64,000 bases of DNA, from NCBI GenBank assembly GCA_028564705.1, contig JAPXFQ010001349.1, positions 364,001-428,000 of the forward strand, written 5' to 3'. The position numbers and the translations under genes were made by a program. Below are positions 45,901 through 53,394 of the stretch, in pieces (positions within the stretch are counted from its first letter, which is position 1; each line of letters opens with the position of its first letter). Source of the stretch: Apricaphanius iberus (lineage: Eukaryota; Chordata; Actinopteri; Cyprinodontiformes; Aphaniidae). The notes under the pieces were generated by a model. The model saw nothing but the letters and a program-made list of their open reading frames with translations. It did not search any database and was not told the DNA's origin.

Positions 45901-47697
45901 TTTATACAATAATCAGTATTGGAAGATAATTAAATAAAGATTTCAGAATTAGACTGAACAAAAACAAAATACAGGCTTGGTACAACTGACATAATTAGAT
46001 ATGCTTTTAATGATGCCCCCATATAACTTTTGAGATCCACAAACAATAATAGTAATAAACAAAGTAATCATTATGGAGATTTTCTTTTTTCCTATGTTGA
46101 AACCATTGCAGATTTCCATTTGACATATAGAGGCACGATTCTTAATCTTAATAAAATGGTAACAATATTATCTTTTTTTATTAGAATTTTTTTGGGTAAT
46201 GTCCTGTGCATTACAACATAGGTGGGTTGGCATAGGATTTTGCTGAAAGCTCTGTTCTTCCTTTGGAGTTTAACTATGGCAAATGACTCATTAACTTCCT
46301 CTGCATGTTTTGTAGAAGCAGTTTAATGGGCCAATGATTTACATCTGGTGAGTTCAAGCATCTAGAAAATGCAGTGTTTTGGGGGATCAAGTAAGTATTG
46401 CTGTATCCTGTACATGCAGTAATCCAATTAATAATGAACCCTTGTAGGTTTGATGTTTTTCATTATGTGCACTGCAGTTTTTCCTGTGACCTTGAGGATT
46501 ACGGTCCCTTGTCTTTGAACCCTGGTGACCGCCCTTATTGGAGTTGCTCTAACATCAACCCCTTATCAGAACGAATTACCATTAAAAGTAACTGGCAATC
46601 GTTAGCTTCAATGCATCATATAATACATTATTCTGTAGCTTCTAAACTAGGGTGGGGATTTCTGGTGTGTCGGTATATAGGCAGGAGCACACCGTTCTCT
46701 CCAGTTTTGCCGGTAGGCCGCAGGGCTTCAGCACCACCTCGCTCCTGGACAGCTCCCTCCAATCAGAGGCGCTGTTCTGCAGCGCGTCATCCTTCCTCAT
46801 CCTCCTCATCCTCCATCATCGGAGCATGCATGGCGGAGGACATTTCAGACAAAATGCTGACTTTCACAGCGGGCTTATGTAAAAAGGCGCACTGACACCT
46901 CTTACTATATAGAGAGGAAGTTGCGGTTGGCCCGCTTTTAATGCTTCCTCCTTTCGGATGAGGCACACTGCGGCAAATCATTCGCAAAGACAGCAGATGT
47001 AAGATATAGATGGTGGGGAGGTTTGAAAATGACGTGTGTCCGGTTTCCACGCACAATGTCACACGACCTTAAAGCAGCTGGCAGGCCGACAAAGCATGCG
47101 TTTATCAAATTTCGCTCAAAATAAAAGCGATATCATAATTCAAAGGGCAGAGTGTTCATTTATTTTGTCTTGATAAATTAAACCGAGGATGCCCGGGTTT
47201 ATTTTTAAGGCGCATGGCAACATGTCCAACGCATGAAACCGCTACCTGATTAAAGGTAGCCAATCTGCCCGAAGCAGTATTTCTCGGAGTGTAAAGTGGG
47301 TTTTTTAGATATAAATTGGTTACTATGAGATGTCAAGGTTTGCATCGATGCTGATTAAGGAGAATACACGTGTAGCCCGAGTATTTTATTTTAAAAAGGA
47401 TAATGGCGTTATTACAGCGTAGGCACACGTCAACAGCAAAAACGTGTAGGGTTTTACACTCAATAGTGCAGCTCTGGTAAAAATAGATCAATCGCCGCCT
47501 GTGTAAAACAAAAGAAACGGAATACCGGCAATGAATGGCACACAATGAAGCTCTGCCCCTGAGAGATAGAGAGGCAGGTGCATCGCCCGGCTATCGGCTA
47601 AAGGTAATAAAAATAAACGTAAGGGGAAAAAAAGAGATGCGGAAAACTCACCTAATATAATCCAGAGTGACCCAGAGACCAGGACGAATGCAAGCAT
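9012..47697 (-). CDS. acsl6: acsl6, long-chain acyl-CoA synthetase 6, complete, 21 coding exons, 722 aa
   Basis: Activates long-chain fatty acids: fatty acid + ATP + CoA gives acyl-CoA + AMP + PPi, on ER and outer mitochondrial membranes. My join of 21 exons totals 2169 nt with every phase consistent, giving 722 residues, the length of human ACSL6 isoform a. The N-terminus [16 protein letters not shown] matches the ACSL6-specific start (human MLTFFLVSGGSLWLF). A membrane anchor lies at about residues 50-70. Motifs: P-loop TSGTTGNPKG (300-309), gate [12 protein letters not shown] (F343), YGQTE (482-486), LHTGDIG (560-566), [14 protein letters not shown] (578-591), and catalytic-Lys motif [11 protein letters not shown] (K699). 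It ends ISM as in human. Neighbours fnip1 and irf1 argue for acsl6 over acsl1. Intron 1 is 13.3 kb and intron 11 is 4.5 kb. Met22 or Met25 could serve as the start of a shorter isoform, as in mammals. No disabling mutation seen. Confidence 0.95.
10199..10270 (-). CDS. acsl6: acsl6 exon 20 (residues 653-676)
   Basis: [20 protein letters not shown] then SFEQ, phase 0 to 0, donor GTACAA. Confidence 0.95.
10357..10458 (-). CDS. acsl6: acsl6 exon 19 (residues 619-652)
   Basis: [20 protein letters not shown] then [14 protein letters not shown], phase 0 to 0, donor [18 protein letters not shown] is closer to ACSL6 than to ACSL1 (IAIVVPDVETL). Confidence 0.95.
10799..10942 (-). CDS. acsl6: acsl6 exon 18 (residues 571-618)
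   Basis: [20 protein letters not shown] then [20 protein letters not shown] and YVHGDSLQ. Contains the A8 hinge [14 protein letters not shown]. Phase 0 to 0. Confidence 0.95.
11081..11197 (-). CDS. acsl6: acsl6 exon 17 (residues 532-570)
   Basis: [20 protein letters not shown] then [19 protein letters not shown], phase 0 to 0, donor GTGCGT. TGD is the ribose-binding A7 motif (D564). Confidence 0.95.
11375..11463 (-). CDS. acsl6: acsl6 exon 16 (residues 502-531)
   Basis: [20 protein letters not shown] then [10 protein letters not shown], phase 1 to 0. Confidence 0.95.
11985..12060 (+). repeat. tRNA-like SINE head fragment
   Basis: GTGGCTGTCGCTCAGTGGTA then GAGTTGTTGGCCCACAATCC resembles the tRNA-derived head (A-box region) of a common teleost SINE whose tail copies occur at 26600-26860 and 54740-55060. 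In acsl6 intron 15. Confidence 0.35.
12787..12859 (-). CDS. acsl6: acsl6 exon 15 (residues 478-501)
   Basis: [20 protein letters not shown] then DWTS, phase 0 to 1. YGQTE is the adenylate-forming-enzyme A5 motif. Confidence 0.95.
13184..13279 (-). CDS. acsl6: acsl6 exon 14 (residues 446-477)
   Basis: [20 protein letters not shown] then [12 protein letters not shown], phase 0 to 0. TGAAP is the conserved substrate-site loop. Confidence 0.95.
13735..13800. repeat. short Tc1-type repeat fragment
   Basis: Contains GACCCTGCTAAAGATAAGCA then TCACGACAGCGTGATGCC, matching the conserved 'GCATCCCCACAGCATGATGC' portion of the repeat seen at 15360. In acsl6 intron 13. Confidence 0.4.
13978..14290. repeat. 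possible LTR-derived fragment in acsl6 intron 13
   Basis: GC-richer segment with AGAGGACCCAGATGCGGAGT, a TATATA at about 14140, and AACAGCTGGGGACAAAGACA. This layout is frequent in teleost LTR fragments. No partner LTR or coding part seen, so the class is a guess. Confidence 0.3.
14664..14798 (-). CDS. acsl6: acsl6 exon 13 (residues 401-445)
   Basis: [20 protein letters not shown] onward to [11 protein letters not shown], phase 0 to 0. Confidence 0.95.
14944..15078 (-). CDS. acsl6: acsl6 exon 12 (residues 356-400)
   Basis: [20 protein letters not shown] then [20 protein letters not shown] and RMYDK, phase 0 to 0. GFxQGDIRLL and [16 protein letters not shown] are family hallmarks. Confidence 0.95.
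15335..15905 (-). mobile_element. Tc1/mariner-like transposon remnant in acsl6 intron 11
   Basis: The minus strand encodes [19 protein letters not shown], matching the Tc1 transposase block [13 protein letters not shown]. The flanking sequence follows the usual order of this teleost repeat through to its end TTGTATCACATAAAATCACA. The frame is broken. Confidence 0.6.
16500..16860. other. unexplained GC-rich block in acsl6 intron 11
   Basis: About 360 bp markedly richer in G+C than the intron around it, with a 105-codon minus-strand frame (16815-16498). I recognise neither a protein family nor a repeat. It could be a decayed transposon interior or an intronic regulatory block. Confidence 0.3.
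17060..17410 (-). repeat. teleost dispersed repeat (reverse copy)
   Basis: AAGGTCCTGGGTTTGAATCC, then GTTTGCATGTTCTCCCTGTG, then CCAGGGTGCACCCAGCCTCT. It is the reverse complement of the repeat at 41560-41900 and 57490-57880, with the same module order. Confidence 0.6.
18912..18949. repeat. (AT)19 microsatellite
   Basis: Uninterrupted AT dinucleotides in acsl6 intron 11. Confidence 0.95.
19602..19679 (-). CDS. acsl6: acsl6 exon 11 (residues 330-355, F-type fatty-acid gate)
   Basis: [20 protein letters not shown] then FERLIE, phase 0 to 0. This corresponds to the F-gate version (ISFLPLAH). Mammalian ACSL1/6 genes carry a mutually exclusive Y-gate exon (ISYLPLAH); I did not find one in the flanking introns. 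Confidence 0.95.
19840..19913 (-). CDS. acsl6: acsl6 exon 10 (residues 305-329)
   Basis: [20 protein letters not shown] then LKVTD, completing the P-loop; phase 1 to 0, donor GTGAGT. Confidence 0.95.
20800..21265. repeat. Tc1-type dispersed repeat copy in acsl6 intron 10
   Basis: ACGTCCAGACTTTGACTAGG, later GTAGCTCTGGCTGTATGTTT, then GTATGCCACGCTTTTCAAAT. Same repeat family and order as at 15335-15905, internally deleted. Confidence 0.5.
22440..22700 (-). repeat. Tc1-type dispersed repeat, 3' end, in acsl6 intron 9 or 10 flank
   Basis: In intron 10. Plus strand has GTCTTTTATTGGGATTTTAC and a relic frame with [11 protein letters not shown], matching the Tc1 transposase NPIENLWxxLK block. Opposite orientation to the copy at 20800. 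Confidence 0.5.
23315..23366 (-). CDS. acsl6: acsl6 exon 9 (residues 288-304, P-loop start)
   Basis: [17 protein letters not shown] and a split Gly codon. Carries the first half of the AMP-binding signature TSGTTGNPKG. Phase 0 to 1. Confidence 0.95.
23865..23910. repeat. 46-bp near-perfect palindrome next to acsl6 exon 8
   Basis: Arms of 22 bp, AGCACATGATAGCTGGATAT + GT and its exact reverse complement, separated by only GT. The sequence TGTGTACATATCCAG also occurs just upstream at about 23852, making an extra partial arm. In the acsl6 pre-mRNA it would form a 22-bp stem 31 nt past the exon 8 donor. Confidence 0.9.
23942..23974 (-). CDS. acsl6: acsl6 exon 8 (33 nt, residues 277-287)
   Basis: Small exon [11 protein letters not shown] between CCAACAG and GTAAGT, phase 0 to 0. 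It aligns with the LGR...RKP segment before the P-loop in ACSL1/6. A 46-bp palindrome begins 31 nt downstream in the intron. Confidence 0.9.
25630..25808 (-). CDS. acsl6: acsl6 exon 7 (residues 217-276)
   Basis: [20 protein letters not shown] onward to [10 protein letters not shown], phase 1 to 0; the largest internal exon after exon 2. It includes KLQKIILMD, matching human KLIILMD with a small difference. Confidence 0.95.
26300..26440. repeat. short dispersed repeat (SINE-like tail)
   Basis: TCAATTCACAAGACGTCACC then TCAAGGCACATTACAAGGAA. The same block is at 44965-45130 (ATTCACAATAGATGTCATCT then CAAGGCACTTTACAAA). Confidence 0.5.
26600..26860 (+). repeat. tRNA-derived SINE copy in acsl6 intron 6
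   Basis: Decayed head followed by the tail GGTGAATGACTAAATGTAGT, then GTGAAGTGGTTTGG and AAAGCCCTATACAAGCACAG. The tail matches 54960-55050. Confidence 0.5.
27413..27512 (-). CDS. acsl6: acsl6 exon 6 (residues 184-216)
   Basis: [20 protein letters not shown] then [13 protein letters not shown], phase 0 to 1. VPLYDTLG is a conserved ACSL motif. Confidence 0.95.
27623..27724 (-). CDS. acsl6: acsl6 exon 5 (residues 150-183)
   Basis: [20 protein letters not shown] then [14 protein letters not shown], phase 0 to 0. [10 protein letters not shown] is a conserved ACSL block split here by the intron. Confidence 0.95.
28600..29400 (+). repeat. polypurine-rich tract with embedded repeat tail, acsl6 intron 4
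   Basis: About 800 bp in which the plus strand is dominated by A and G (units such as GGAAGG, GAAAGAAG, AAGGATTAAGG). This produces long spurious minus-strand frames. Within it, 29130-29285 reads AGGATAGGACGAAATGGAGA then GCTGTGGCGACCCCTGAAGG, the 3' tail of a common teleost non-LTR-type repeat. Confidence 0.6.
29689..29753 (-). CDS. acsl6: acsl6 exon 4 (residues 128-149)
   Basis: [20 protein letters not shown] then KE. The donor is GAG|GTTAGA, a weaker-than-usual GT site; length (65 nt) and phase confirm it. Confidence 0.92.
30475..30500. repeat. (TA)n then T-run
   Basis: Short TA microsatellite followed by poly-T in acsl6 intron 3. Confidence 0.8.
31085..31440. repeat. dispersed repeat fragments in acsl6 intron 3
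   Basis: TAAATTGGCGCTATGTAAAT at 31096 and TTGAAAAGTCCTTTATTGTC then CACGAGGGGAAATTCATTTC at 31371-31410 are pieces of widespread teleost non-coding repeats. About 230 bp lies between them. Confidence 0.4.
31896..32010 (-). CDS. acsl6: acsl6 exon 3 (residues 90-127)
   Basis: [20 protein letters not shown] then [21 protein letters not shown] acceptor and GTAGGT donor, phase 0 to 1. The LTHYxDDARTMYxVFxRGL block is typical of ACSL1/6. Confidence 0.95.
32540..33239. mobile_element. 700-bp hAT-type MITE with 8-bp target duplication
   Basis: The ends are inverted: TAGGGATGTCTGATATTATC on the left and, on the other strand, TAGGGATGTTCTAAATTGGC on the right. Sub-terminal runs of TATCGG/CCGATA occur at both ends. 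Flanks GTAAGAAC (32532-32539) and GTTAGAAC (33240-33247) differ at one of 8 bases, as expected for an aged hAT target duplication. No transposase frame. In acsl6 intron 2. Confidence 0.8.
33700..33840 (+). repeat. partial copy of dispersed teleost repeat
   Basis: Contains GCCAGGGTTCAAACCCAGAA then CCTTAATGCTGCAAGGCAAC, the terminal module of the repeat at 41560 and 57490. In acsl6 intron 2, adjacent to exon 2. Confidence 0.5.
34085..34305 (-). CDS. acsl6: acsl6 exon 2 (residues 16-89, membrane anchor)
   Basis: Acceptor GTCGACAG, donor GTAAGA, phase 1 to 0. It contains [20 protein letters not shown] and the rest of the predicted N-terminal membrane segment, then [13 protein letters not shown]. 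Internal ATGs at M22 and M25 could start a short isoform. Confidence 0.95.
34812..34872. repeat. fragment of dispersed repeat
   Basis: CGACTGGTGACCTGTCTAGG then GTGTACCCCGCTTC is the central module of the repeat copied in full at 57490-57880. Confidence 0.5.
35690..35885. repeat. probable dispersed repeat fragment
   Basis: GATCATTCCAGCGCTTTGGA then AAGAAGGTTCTGGTCCATTG and AGCAGGGCTCTAAAAGTCAG. The wording resembles the non-coding 3' portion of a teleost retroelement; I cannot name the family. Confidence 0.35.
41560..41900 (+). repeat. teleost dispersed repeat, near-complete copy
   Basis: Begins with (TCCA)n, then ACAGGGTGGCTGGTGCCTGT, CAACACAGAGACACAGGAAA, a T-run, ACAGGGAGAACATTCAAACT, and ends GATTCAAATCCAGAACCTTG. 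Module order is identical to 57490-57880 and reversed at 17060-17410. Confidence 0.65.
44965..45135 (+). repeat. SINE-like repeat
   Basis: AATTCAATTCAACAGAGTTT then ATTTATATAGATTCACAATA and GTCATCTCAAGGCACTTTAC. A common teleost short repeat, also at 26300. Confidence 0.55.
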
Positions 47698-47700
47698 GTC
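46650..47700. promoter_or_regulatory. GC-richer region downstream of acsl6 exon 1
   Basis: About 1 kb with CpGs, a CCAAT box (46759-46763), poly-TCC (46795-46815) and scattered E-box-like sites. It covers the start of acsl6 intron 1 and exon 1 itself. It may be part of the acsl6 CpG-rich promoter or an internal promoter for the short isoform that starts in exon 2. A 165-codon plus-strand frame at 46398-46895 crosses it but shows no family signature. Confidence 0.35.
47652..47697 (-). CDS. acsl6: acsl6 exon 1 (residues 1-15)
   Basis: ATG at 47697-47695, then [14 protein letters not shown] to a GTGAGT donor, phase 1. It joins across 13.3 kb to exon 2 to make ...[14 protein letters not shown], which parallels human ACSL6 isoform a. 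This short hydrophobic leader distinguishes ACSL6 from ACSL1. Confidence 0.9.
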
Positions 47701-48060
47701 TCTCTCATGGAGTCAGGTGTCCCGGTGCGGCTCGGGAGCGGCTCAGAGCTGCAGCATCGACTGCAGCAAGTCGCCGACAATCTGGGAGATTAAGGAGGGA
47801 CGGTGGGGAGAGGGGGAGGGGGTTGGGTGGTTGAAAGTGTACGTGTGTTTGGGGGGGTATATCTTAGACCGACAATAAAATGAAAGAGGTTGTTCTGGCC
47901 AGGGGGTTGGTGGGTCTCAGCGTGCAGAATGTGCCTTAAAATAAACTACATGTGCAGGCTGAGAAAGCACACAGCCTTCATGTGAAGCATCCCTCCTCCA
48001 GCGAATTGTCCACCTAGTTGGACGTTGCGCAATGACAGACACCCTTGATGACATCAAAAT
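47698..48060 (-). promoter_or_regulatory. acsl6: acsl6 upstream region
   Basis: GC-rich sequence directly upstream of the acsl6 ATG with CAGGTGTCCCGGTGCGGCTC, CTGCAG repeats and a G-rich run (47790-47860, plus strand). No TATA box was recognised, as is usual for a GC-rich promoter. The start site cannot be fixed. Confidence 0.4.
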
Positions 48061-48629
48061 GCTTGTTGATCGGTATGAATAGTAGTGTCATGTTTATTCT
48101 GTATGAGGTCGATTAATTATCAACCACAAATTAAAACGTGATCCCATCTTTTGAAATGCTTAGTTCACAGCATAGCCCTAGAATATTACATTTAATATAT
48201 CTAAAGGGAATGCATCTTGTTTTATCTGTAGTTTTTATTGTGTTTGTTAAACTGATTGATTTATTTAGAAAAAGATGCGCTGCTACATCACGCCATCCCT
48301 GCAGCTGAGCACGCTCTGACACAGAGTAACTTTGCATTAGAATCACGTGGTTACGAAAGCCACGCCCATTGAACTAAAGTAACCTTGAGAAGGCTGACAC
48401 AGAGACACAGAGGGTGGGTTCATCACAGATGGAGGGGAGAATTACATAAAAAGAACTGCATGACCACATAATATACACATATCAATACCTTACTAATGCA
48501 GCTCATCAGATGCTAAATTTATCAGCTTCCTGTCTAATTTGATCTGTCTTCCCTTGGTGGATTACATTTTCTTCTGTATAATCTTTCTGGTGATTCACCT
48601 TTATATGATAAAAAGTTGATGTTTGTATA

Positions 48630-48672
<43 letters not shown>
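48630..48672. repeat. (TA)n(CA)n microsatellite
   Basis: Compound TA then CA run immediately left of the palindrome at 48683. Confidence 0.95.
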
Positions 48673-48682
48673 GTACATACAC

Positions 48683-48774
48683 ACTTCATGTTTAATATAC
48701 TGAACATGAAATAGTACCCTATATATATATATATATAGGCTACTATTTCATGTTCAGTATATTAAACATGAAGT
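48683..48774. repeat. 92-bp palindrome with 34-bp perfect arms
   Basis: Left arm 48683-48716 begins ACTTCATGTTTAATATACTG; right arm 48741-48774 is its exact reverse complement over 34 bp. The 24-bp centre, CCCT(AT)nAGGC, is itself nearly self-complementary, so almost the whole unit can fold into one hairpin. Confidence 0.95.
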
Positions 48775-49788
48775 GCAGAGTTTGATATATTATTTGGTAA
48801 AAAGAAAAAAAAAAATCAAGACACTCAAATGAATATTCAGTTTTATTGATAAAATTCACAAATCAACATCTAATCTTTGGAATTTTTACAGGGAAACAAA
48901 CCATGATTTACTCTCTAAACCTGTCCTTTTAAACTGGTGGGTACAGACTGGTACTCTGTGCCATCACACTTCTAAAAATAGCACTGAAGAGTAGGCTAGC
49001 CTACCACCACTTCTCCGGAGCACTTAGAGCAGTAATTCTCAAACTTTTTACAGTGTGTATCACCTGATAAAATGTCAAGCTCTTAAAGTACCACAATCAG
49101 GACCAACCTAAACATACAGTAGAGAAGGTTCCCTTTTAATTATAGACAAGTAGTAACAAAGGGGGTGTGTTTACTCCCAATAAGGATTATTTATTGATAA
49201 TTGTTGCCAGCCACAGCCAGACTGTGTGAATGGTACACTTTTGAATTTATTTTATTTGCAAAAAATATTTAGAATTTTCCTCCAAATATCACAAGGGAGA
49301 GCTTGCATACCACAGTTTGAAAATCATGGACTTAAAGCATTGATTAAAATAGACCTATTCATGAGCGTTTCTGTGTGCTCTAAGTGGGCCAGTAGACCTA
49401 CCCAGCAATACAACTTCTAAAACTAGTTATTTAGAGTTCCACCACTTCTCAGAGGGCTAAGAACACCCTCACGGCTTGTCTGTACTATGCTATTTTCTGT
49501 GGGAGTGCTATGCTGTGGTACATTAAAGGAAAAGTTCAAAATGAATGATAAGTTCAGTAACTTCGACATTCAAAACGTATGACGAAAAATAAACCCACAG
49601 TAAACACCATTAGCCATAAACTTCTGTTTTATAGCAGTTGCAGAAACTTTGATGCATAGTAAATATGCCCTACTTTTTTAATGTATTCATTTATTTTTAA
49701 AAGTACTAAAAAACAAAAGCAAACACTACATTCTCTTCTAATTTTGTCTTATTGGCCTTTTGGAACAAAACTCCCAGGCTGAAATTTG

Positions 49789-49834
49789 CACACACACACA
49801 CACACACATTATATATATATATATATATATATAT
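49789..49834. repeat. (CA)n(TA)n microsatellite
   Basis: CA run followed by TA run; it makes the artificial ICNVCVCV-type translation on the minus strand. Confidence 0.95.
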
Positions 49835-49984
49835 AAATATAAATTTTAGCTGAAAAATATCAAGATATAACTTTTGGTCTCGCTTATCTCTGCTTGCTCG
49901 CACATGGCTCTGTCTGGGATTCAATTAAAAAGTACTTTTTTGATCCTAGAGATAAATTAAGTGCTGTTGTAGCTTATAGTATTT

Positions 49985-50180
49985 AATTCTTCAAGGATCT
50001 CACACAGATCTGATGGCTGTGGGCATGAAGGATCTTCTGTAGCAGTCTGTGTTGCAGCAAAACTGTAGAAGACTCTGTGTGACTCCGTCCAAGCAAAACA
50101 GACAAGTGATTTCTTTTACAGGTTTACTGAAAGTCTTTCATCCTCGCTCTTGTTCTCAGACCTTCCAAAGACCTCATCCA
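49985..50180. repeat. probable LINE-derived fragment
   Basis: GATCTGATGGCTGTGGGCAT then GAAGGATCTTCTGTAGCAGT is a phrase recurrent in fish non-LTR elements. Short and frame-broken. Confidence 0.35.
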
Positions 50181-51394
50181 AACCATGAAAGTGAATACAA
50201 ATGACTTTACAGTTAGAACAATTAAATACAATAATTTAAAACAAAGAAATAAATACCTTTTTGGCTGTATGCTTAAAAAGGAAAGCTGTTTTCATTCTTC
50301 AATCCTGTCACAAAGGTTTTTTCTAACACTCTTGGTACTTACCTGATTTCCAACATTCCATCCATATTGTGTGTTAACAACACAGCTGGTTTGCATCTAT
50401 AATTAAGGTGTGGCTTGCTCAGCACCTCAAGATAGGTTTTCAAAATAAAAGCCAATATATAGAAAACTCAAAACAACCTTATTTTTCAAACCCATTTTCT
50501 CACAAATTCACAAATAAAAATATTCAATAAAATTAGGAAACCACAACAGTTACACTCTGACTAAAGACAATCTGTTGTTGTTGCATGCAGAAGAGCCGTG
50601 TTGTCCAAAATTATATAAATAAGTTAACAGTCATCTTTATATCCAGGAAAGGTTAACCAGTTAGTTTACCTTAGGAATAAGCTAACATATGGATAAAATA
50701 AAAGGGTCACGTATAAATGTGTTAATGTAATCTAAAACAAAGAGTTTCATGGATCTGCCCCGTATTTCCTTAAAACAAGCAACAACATCCAGTTGTGTCT
50801 TTTATTTACACCAAAAATGTTACTTTTTCAATTATGTTTAGGTAAATTAACTAATTGTGATTTTTTCACAGCTATCCTGTGACTAATTAGATTAAAATGG
50901 TAATTGTTTGACAGCCCTAGTTTTTTATTCATATTACTTATTTTATGTATATTTTAAAATCCTTTTCATCTTCTGCACATTTTATTTAATTACACATAAG
51001 TTCAGTTGTATTTTTTTTCTACTTCAAGAAAATGTAACATTTTCTGTTAAGCTATTGTTAGTTGGCTATTAATAAAGCAAATAAAATGTTGCAATTGTAC
51101 ACTCTCATTTGAAATTATTTTATGTATATAGTCAACCTATGACTCAATTTGATTACATGAGATTTGACCTGAGCTGCTTCTCTTTCAATTCTCAGAAATA
51201 TCTGCATTTTATGTTCCGTGCTGGATGAAAAAGAGTACTGGCGCTTCTTGTTGTCCACTTAAAGCATTGCTCTAAACAAATATACATCAACAAAAATGTG
51301 CGTATTAATTTAGGAATTATAGGAAATTCCTACTGCTTTGACTGAAATAAGTTCAATGACACTTCTTTTTGAACAGTCTGTGCTGTGAGATGTT

Positions 51395-51710
51395 TCTTAC
51401 AGGTACAGCAAGTTTCAAGACACCTGATGGTGTTTCTCTTCGATCAAGATGTGGGCTTTGATTTTTTCCAGAGGTTTCCATTTTTCACTTTGCAGTAAGT
51501 TGTTGTGGCATTTATTGGGATGTTTTGGGTCCATGTCGATTTGCAGGATCAGCAGTTGATAGGTGAACATTTCCCTGCAGTTCAGTAGTTGGTAAAGGCC
51601 AAACGTGTCCAACAAATCCACAGATCTAGAGTCACTGGTCCAAAGAACATTGTTTTAGAAGTCCAGGTTTGGGTCTAGATTCTGTCTGGCAGATAGAAAA
51701 CTTGGTTAGT
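51395..51710 (-). mobile_element. Tc1-like transposase remnant
   Basis: The minus strand encodes MDPKHPNKCHNNLLQSEKWK, the DPKH block of Tc1 transposases (DNDPKHTSK), preceded by a LLILQID stretch. Only the C-terminal region is present and the frame is interrupted. Confidence 0.55.
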
Positions 51711-52099
51711 ACTGTTTGGAAGATTGGGTCATATAGAAAAAAAAAACATAGTTGCAGCTGTAAACGACCATGACTGGGGCAGGGGTTTATATTTTAGCAA
51801 AAAGACTCTTAACACACTGCAAGAATGTCAAAGCATATTCATTTTGTTAAAATAACACAAACATGGACCAGACCTACAGACCTGCTTTTATACTTATGTT
51901 TCACATCAACAAAGAACGTCTAAAATAAGACAAACATAACCTAAGTACGTAGATGTAAGTAGCAGTTTTCAAATGCTGATCCAACTATCAAATGAAAAAT
52001 TGTTAAAAACCATCCTGGTCTAACATGAGTAGGATTTCCTCTTAAAGCTCAGAGTTGGTTGTGCTAACTGTCCTTAATATTTGTAGTGACTAATAATCA

Positions 52100-52345
52100 G
52101 CCTTTTATGTAGCTGTGGAATAATTTTGGGCCAATCTTCATTGAAGAACTGATTAACTAAGCCAAACGAGAGTTATTTTTTAACAATGAGCTGTTAGATG
52201 TCTTGCCACAGCATCCTAAGCAGATTTAAACCTGAACTTTGTGTCGGCCTCTACAAATAGTTTCTATTTTTAAAACCATTCAGAGATGGGATTGCTACTG
52301 TAGTCCATTGTCCTGCTGCATACCCAAGTGAAGTTGACTCTAATG
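52100..52345. repeat. dispersed DNA-transposon-derived repeat
   Basis: TGTGGAATAATTTTGGGCCA, then CTTGCCACAGCATCCTAAGC, then CCATTGTCCTGCTGCATACC then CAAGTGAAG. Same order as a widespread fish repeat; pieces of the same or a related element occur at 54600 and 55060. Confidence 0.5.
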
Positions 52346-53394
52346 TCATGACCTGAAAAGTCAATGTCCACTTTACAAACAAGGTGCATCAAAGTATTGT
52401 AGAGCAGGAACATAAAAAAAAAAACTGATGTGAGAAATTAAAAAGAAGAATTAAAAAACACAGAAGACATGAATAAAATAGTTTGTTAAAAAATTTGAAA
52501 TGTAAAAACATAAATAGCTAAGATTGATTTAACTAAAAAAAACAGAGAGAGGTGGATCTTTATAAGCAAGTCTCAAGATGAATTATGAACAGCTCTTACA
52601 TAGATAAAATAGATCAATAACATTTTCCCCAGTTTTGGGGTTGGAACATAGAAAGCACAATAACCTGTAGATCTCTGATTGTACATGGGAAATCTAAAAG
52701 CAACTGGTTATTTGACCTTAATGTAAACAGGAAGCCAGTGAAATCAAGCTGGAACTGGAGTTCTATGTTCCCTTTTATAGTTCCTGTTGATGATTACCAG
52801 CATTTTGTACAAGCTACATGTGGTGAGGGGATGATCAATAATCAGCATTAGATTTTATAAAAACCTCTATAAGTCTTCCAATGAAAATTCCTCAGAAAAT
52901 GAACCTTTACTTTAGCAAGAAGTTGTAGCTGAAGAGAAGCTCATCTTGGACTCTGAACCGATTCACTTTGTGAATTTAAAGGATCTGTCCAAAAATAAGT
53001 AAAGATTCCTACAGAGGAGCAACTGTAAGACAGGAGGGGCTCAAGCATTTCATTGGGAAGATTTGATCAAATACCATTGTCTCCCTTTTGTTATGGTTAG
53101 GGAAATTATCTGATATAAAAGTTTAATATATAATTAAGGTCAACGCAGAGTCCATGGGTCAGTATCAGATCCAGTATGTGTCCTTTATCAAAAGGTCATA
53201 CCAGTCATAGATTAAATAAGTCTAAAGGAGTCAATAAAAATCTTGGACCAGAGGTTTGCTGTCACAGCATACATGTATGATAAAATATCCACCATATAAA
53301 GACGATCATACTTTAAAGCCATTGCAGCCAAGAAATCACAAAAAATCTGATGTGTTTGGTTTTGAGACTCAACCACAGCATAACAACAGACACA

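Larger units (their letters stand above)
34306..47651 (-). other. acsl6: acsl6 intron 1 (13.3 kb)
   Basis: Longest intron of the gene. Apart from the repeats listed separately (35690, 41560, 44965) and GC-richer patches (42530-42640, 43150-43450, 46650-47700), it is AT-rich with no coding exon I can support. At about 43160 a minus-strand donor-like CCCT|GTAAGTG follows GC-rich sequence and might end an alternative untranslated first exon. Splicing it to exon 2 in the open frame would make a stop, so it could only be 5'UTR. Confidence 0.5.

Noticed and set aside
46398..46895. 165-codon plus-strand frame, the longest in the window
   Set aside because: Low-complexity Ser run from (TCC)n, no recognisable domain, antisense within acsl6 intron 1. 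Probably chance in GC-richer DNA.
9012..47697. Assigning the synthetase gene to acsl1
   Set aside because: The N-terminal leader MLAFVLVSG, the [12 protein letters not shown] block, the ISM end, the 722-residue length and the fnip1/irf1 neighbours all favour acsl6.
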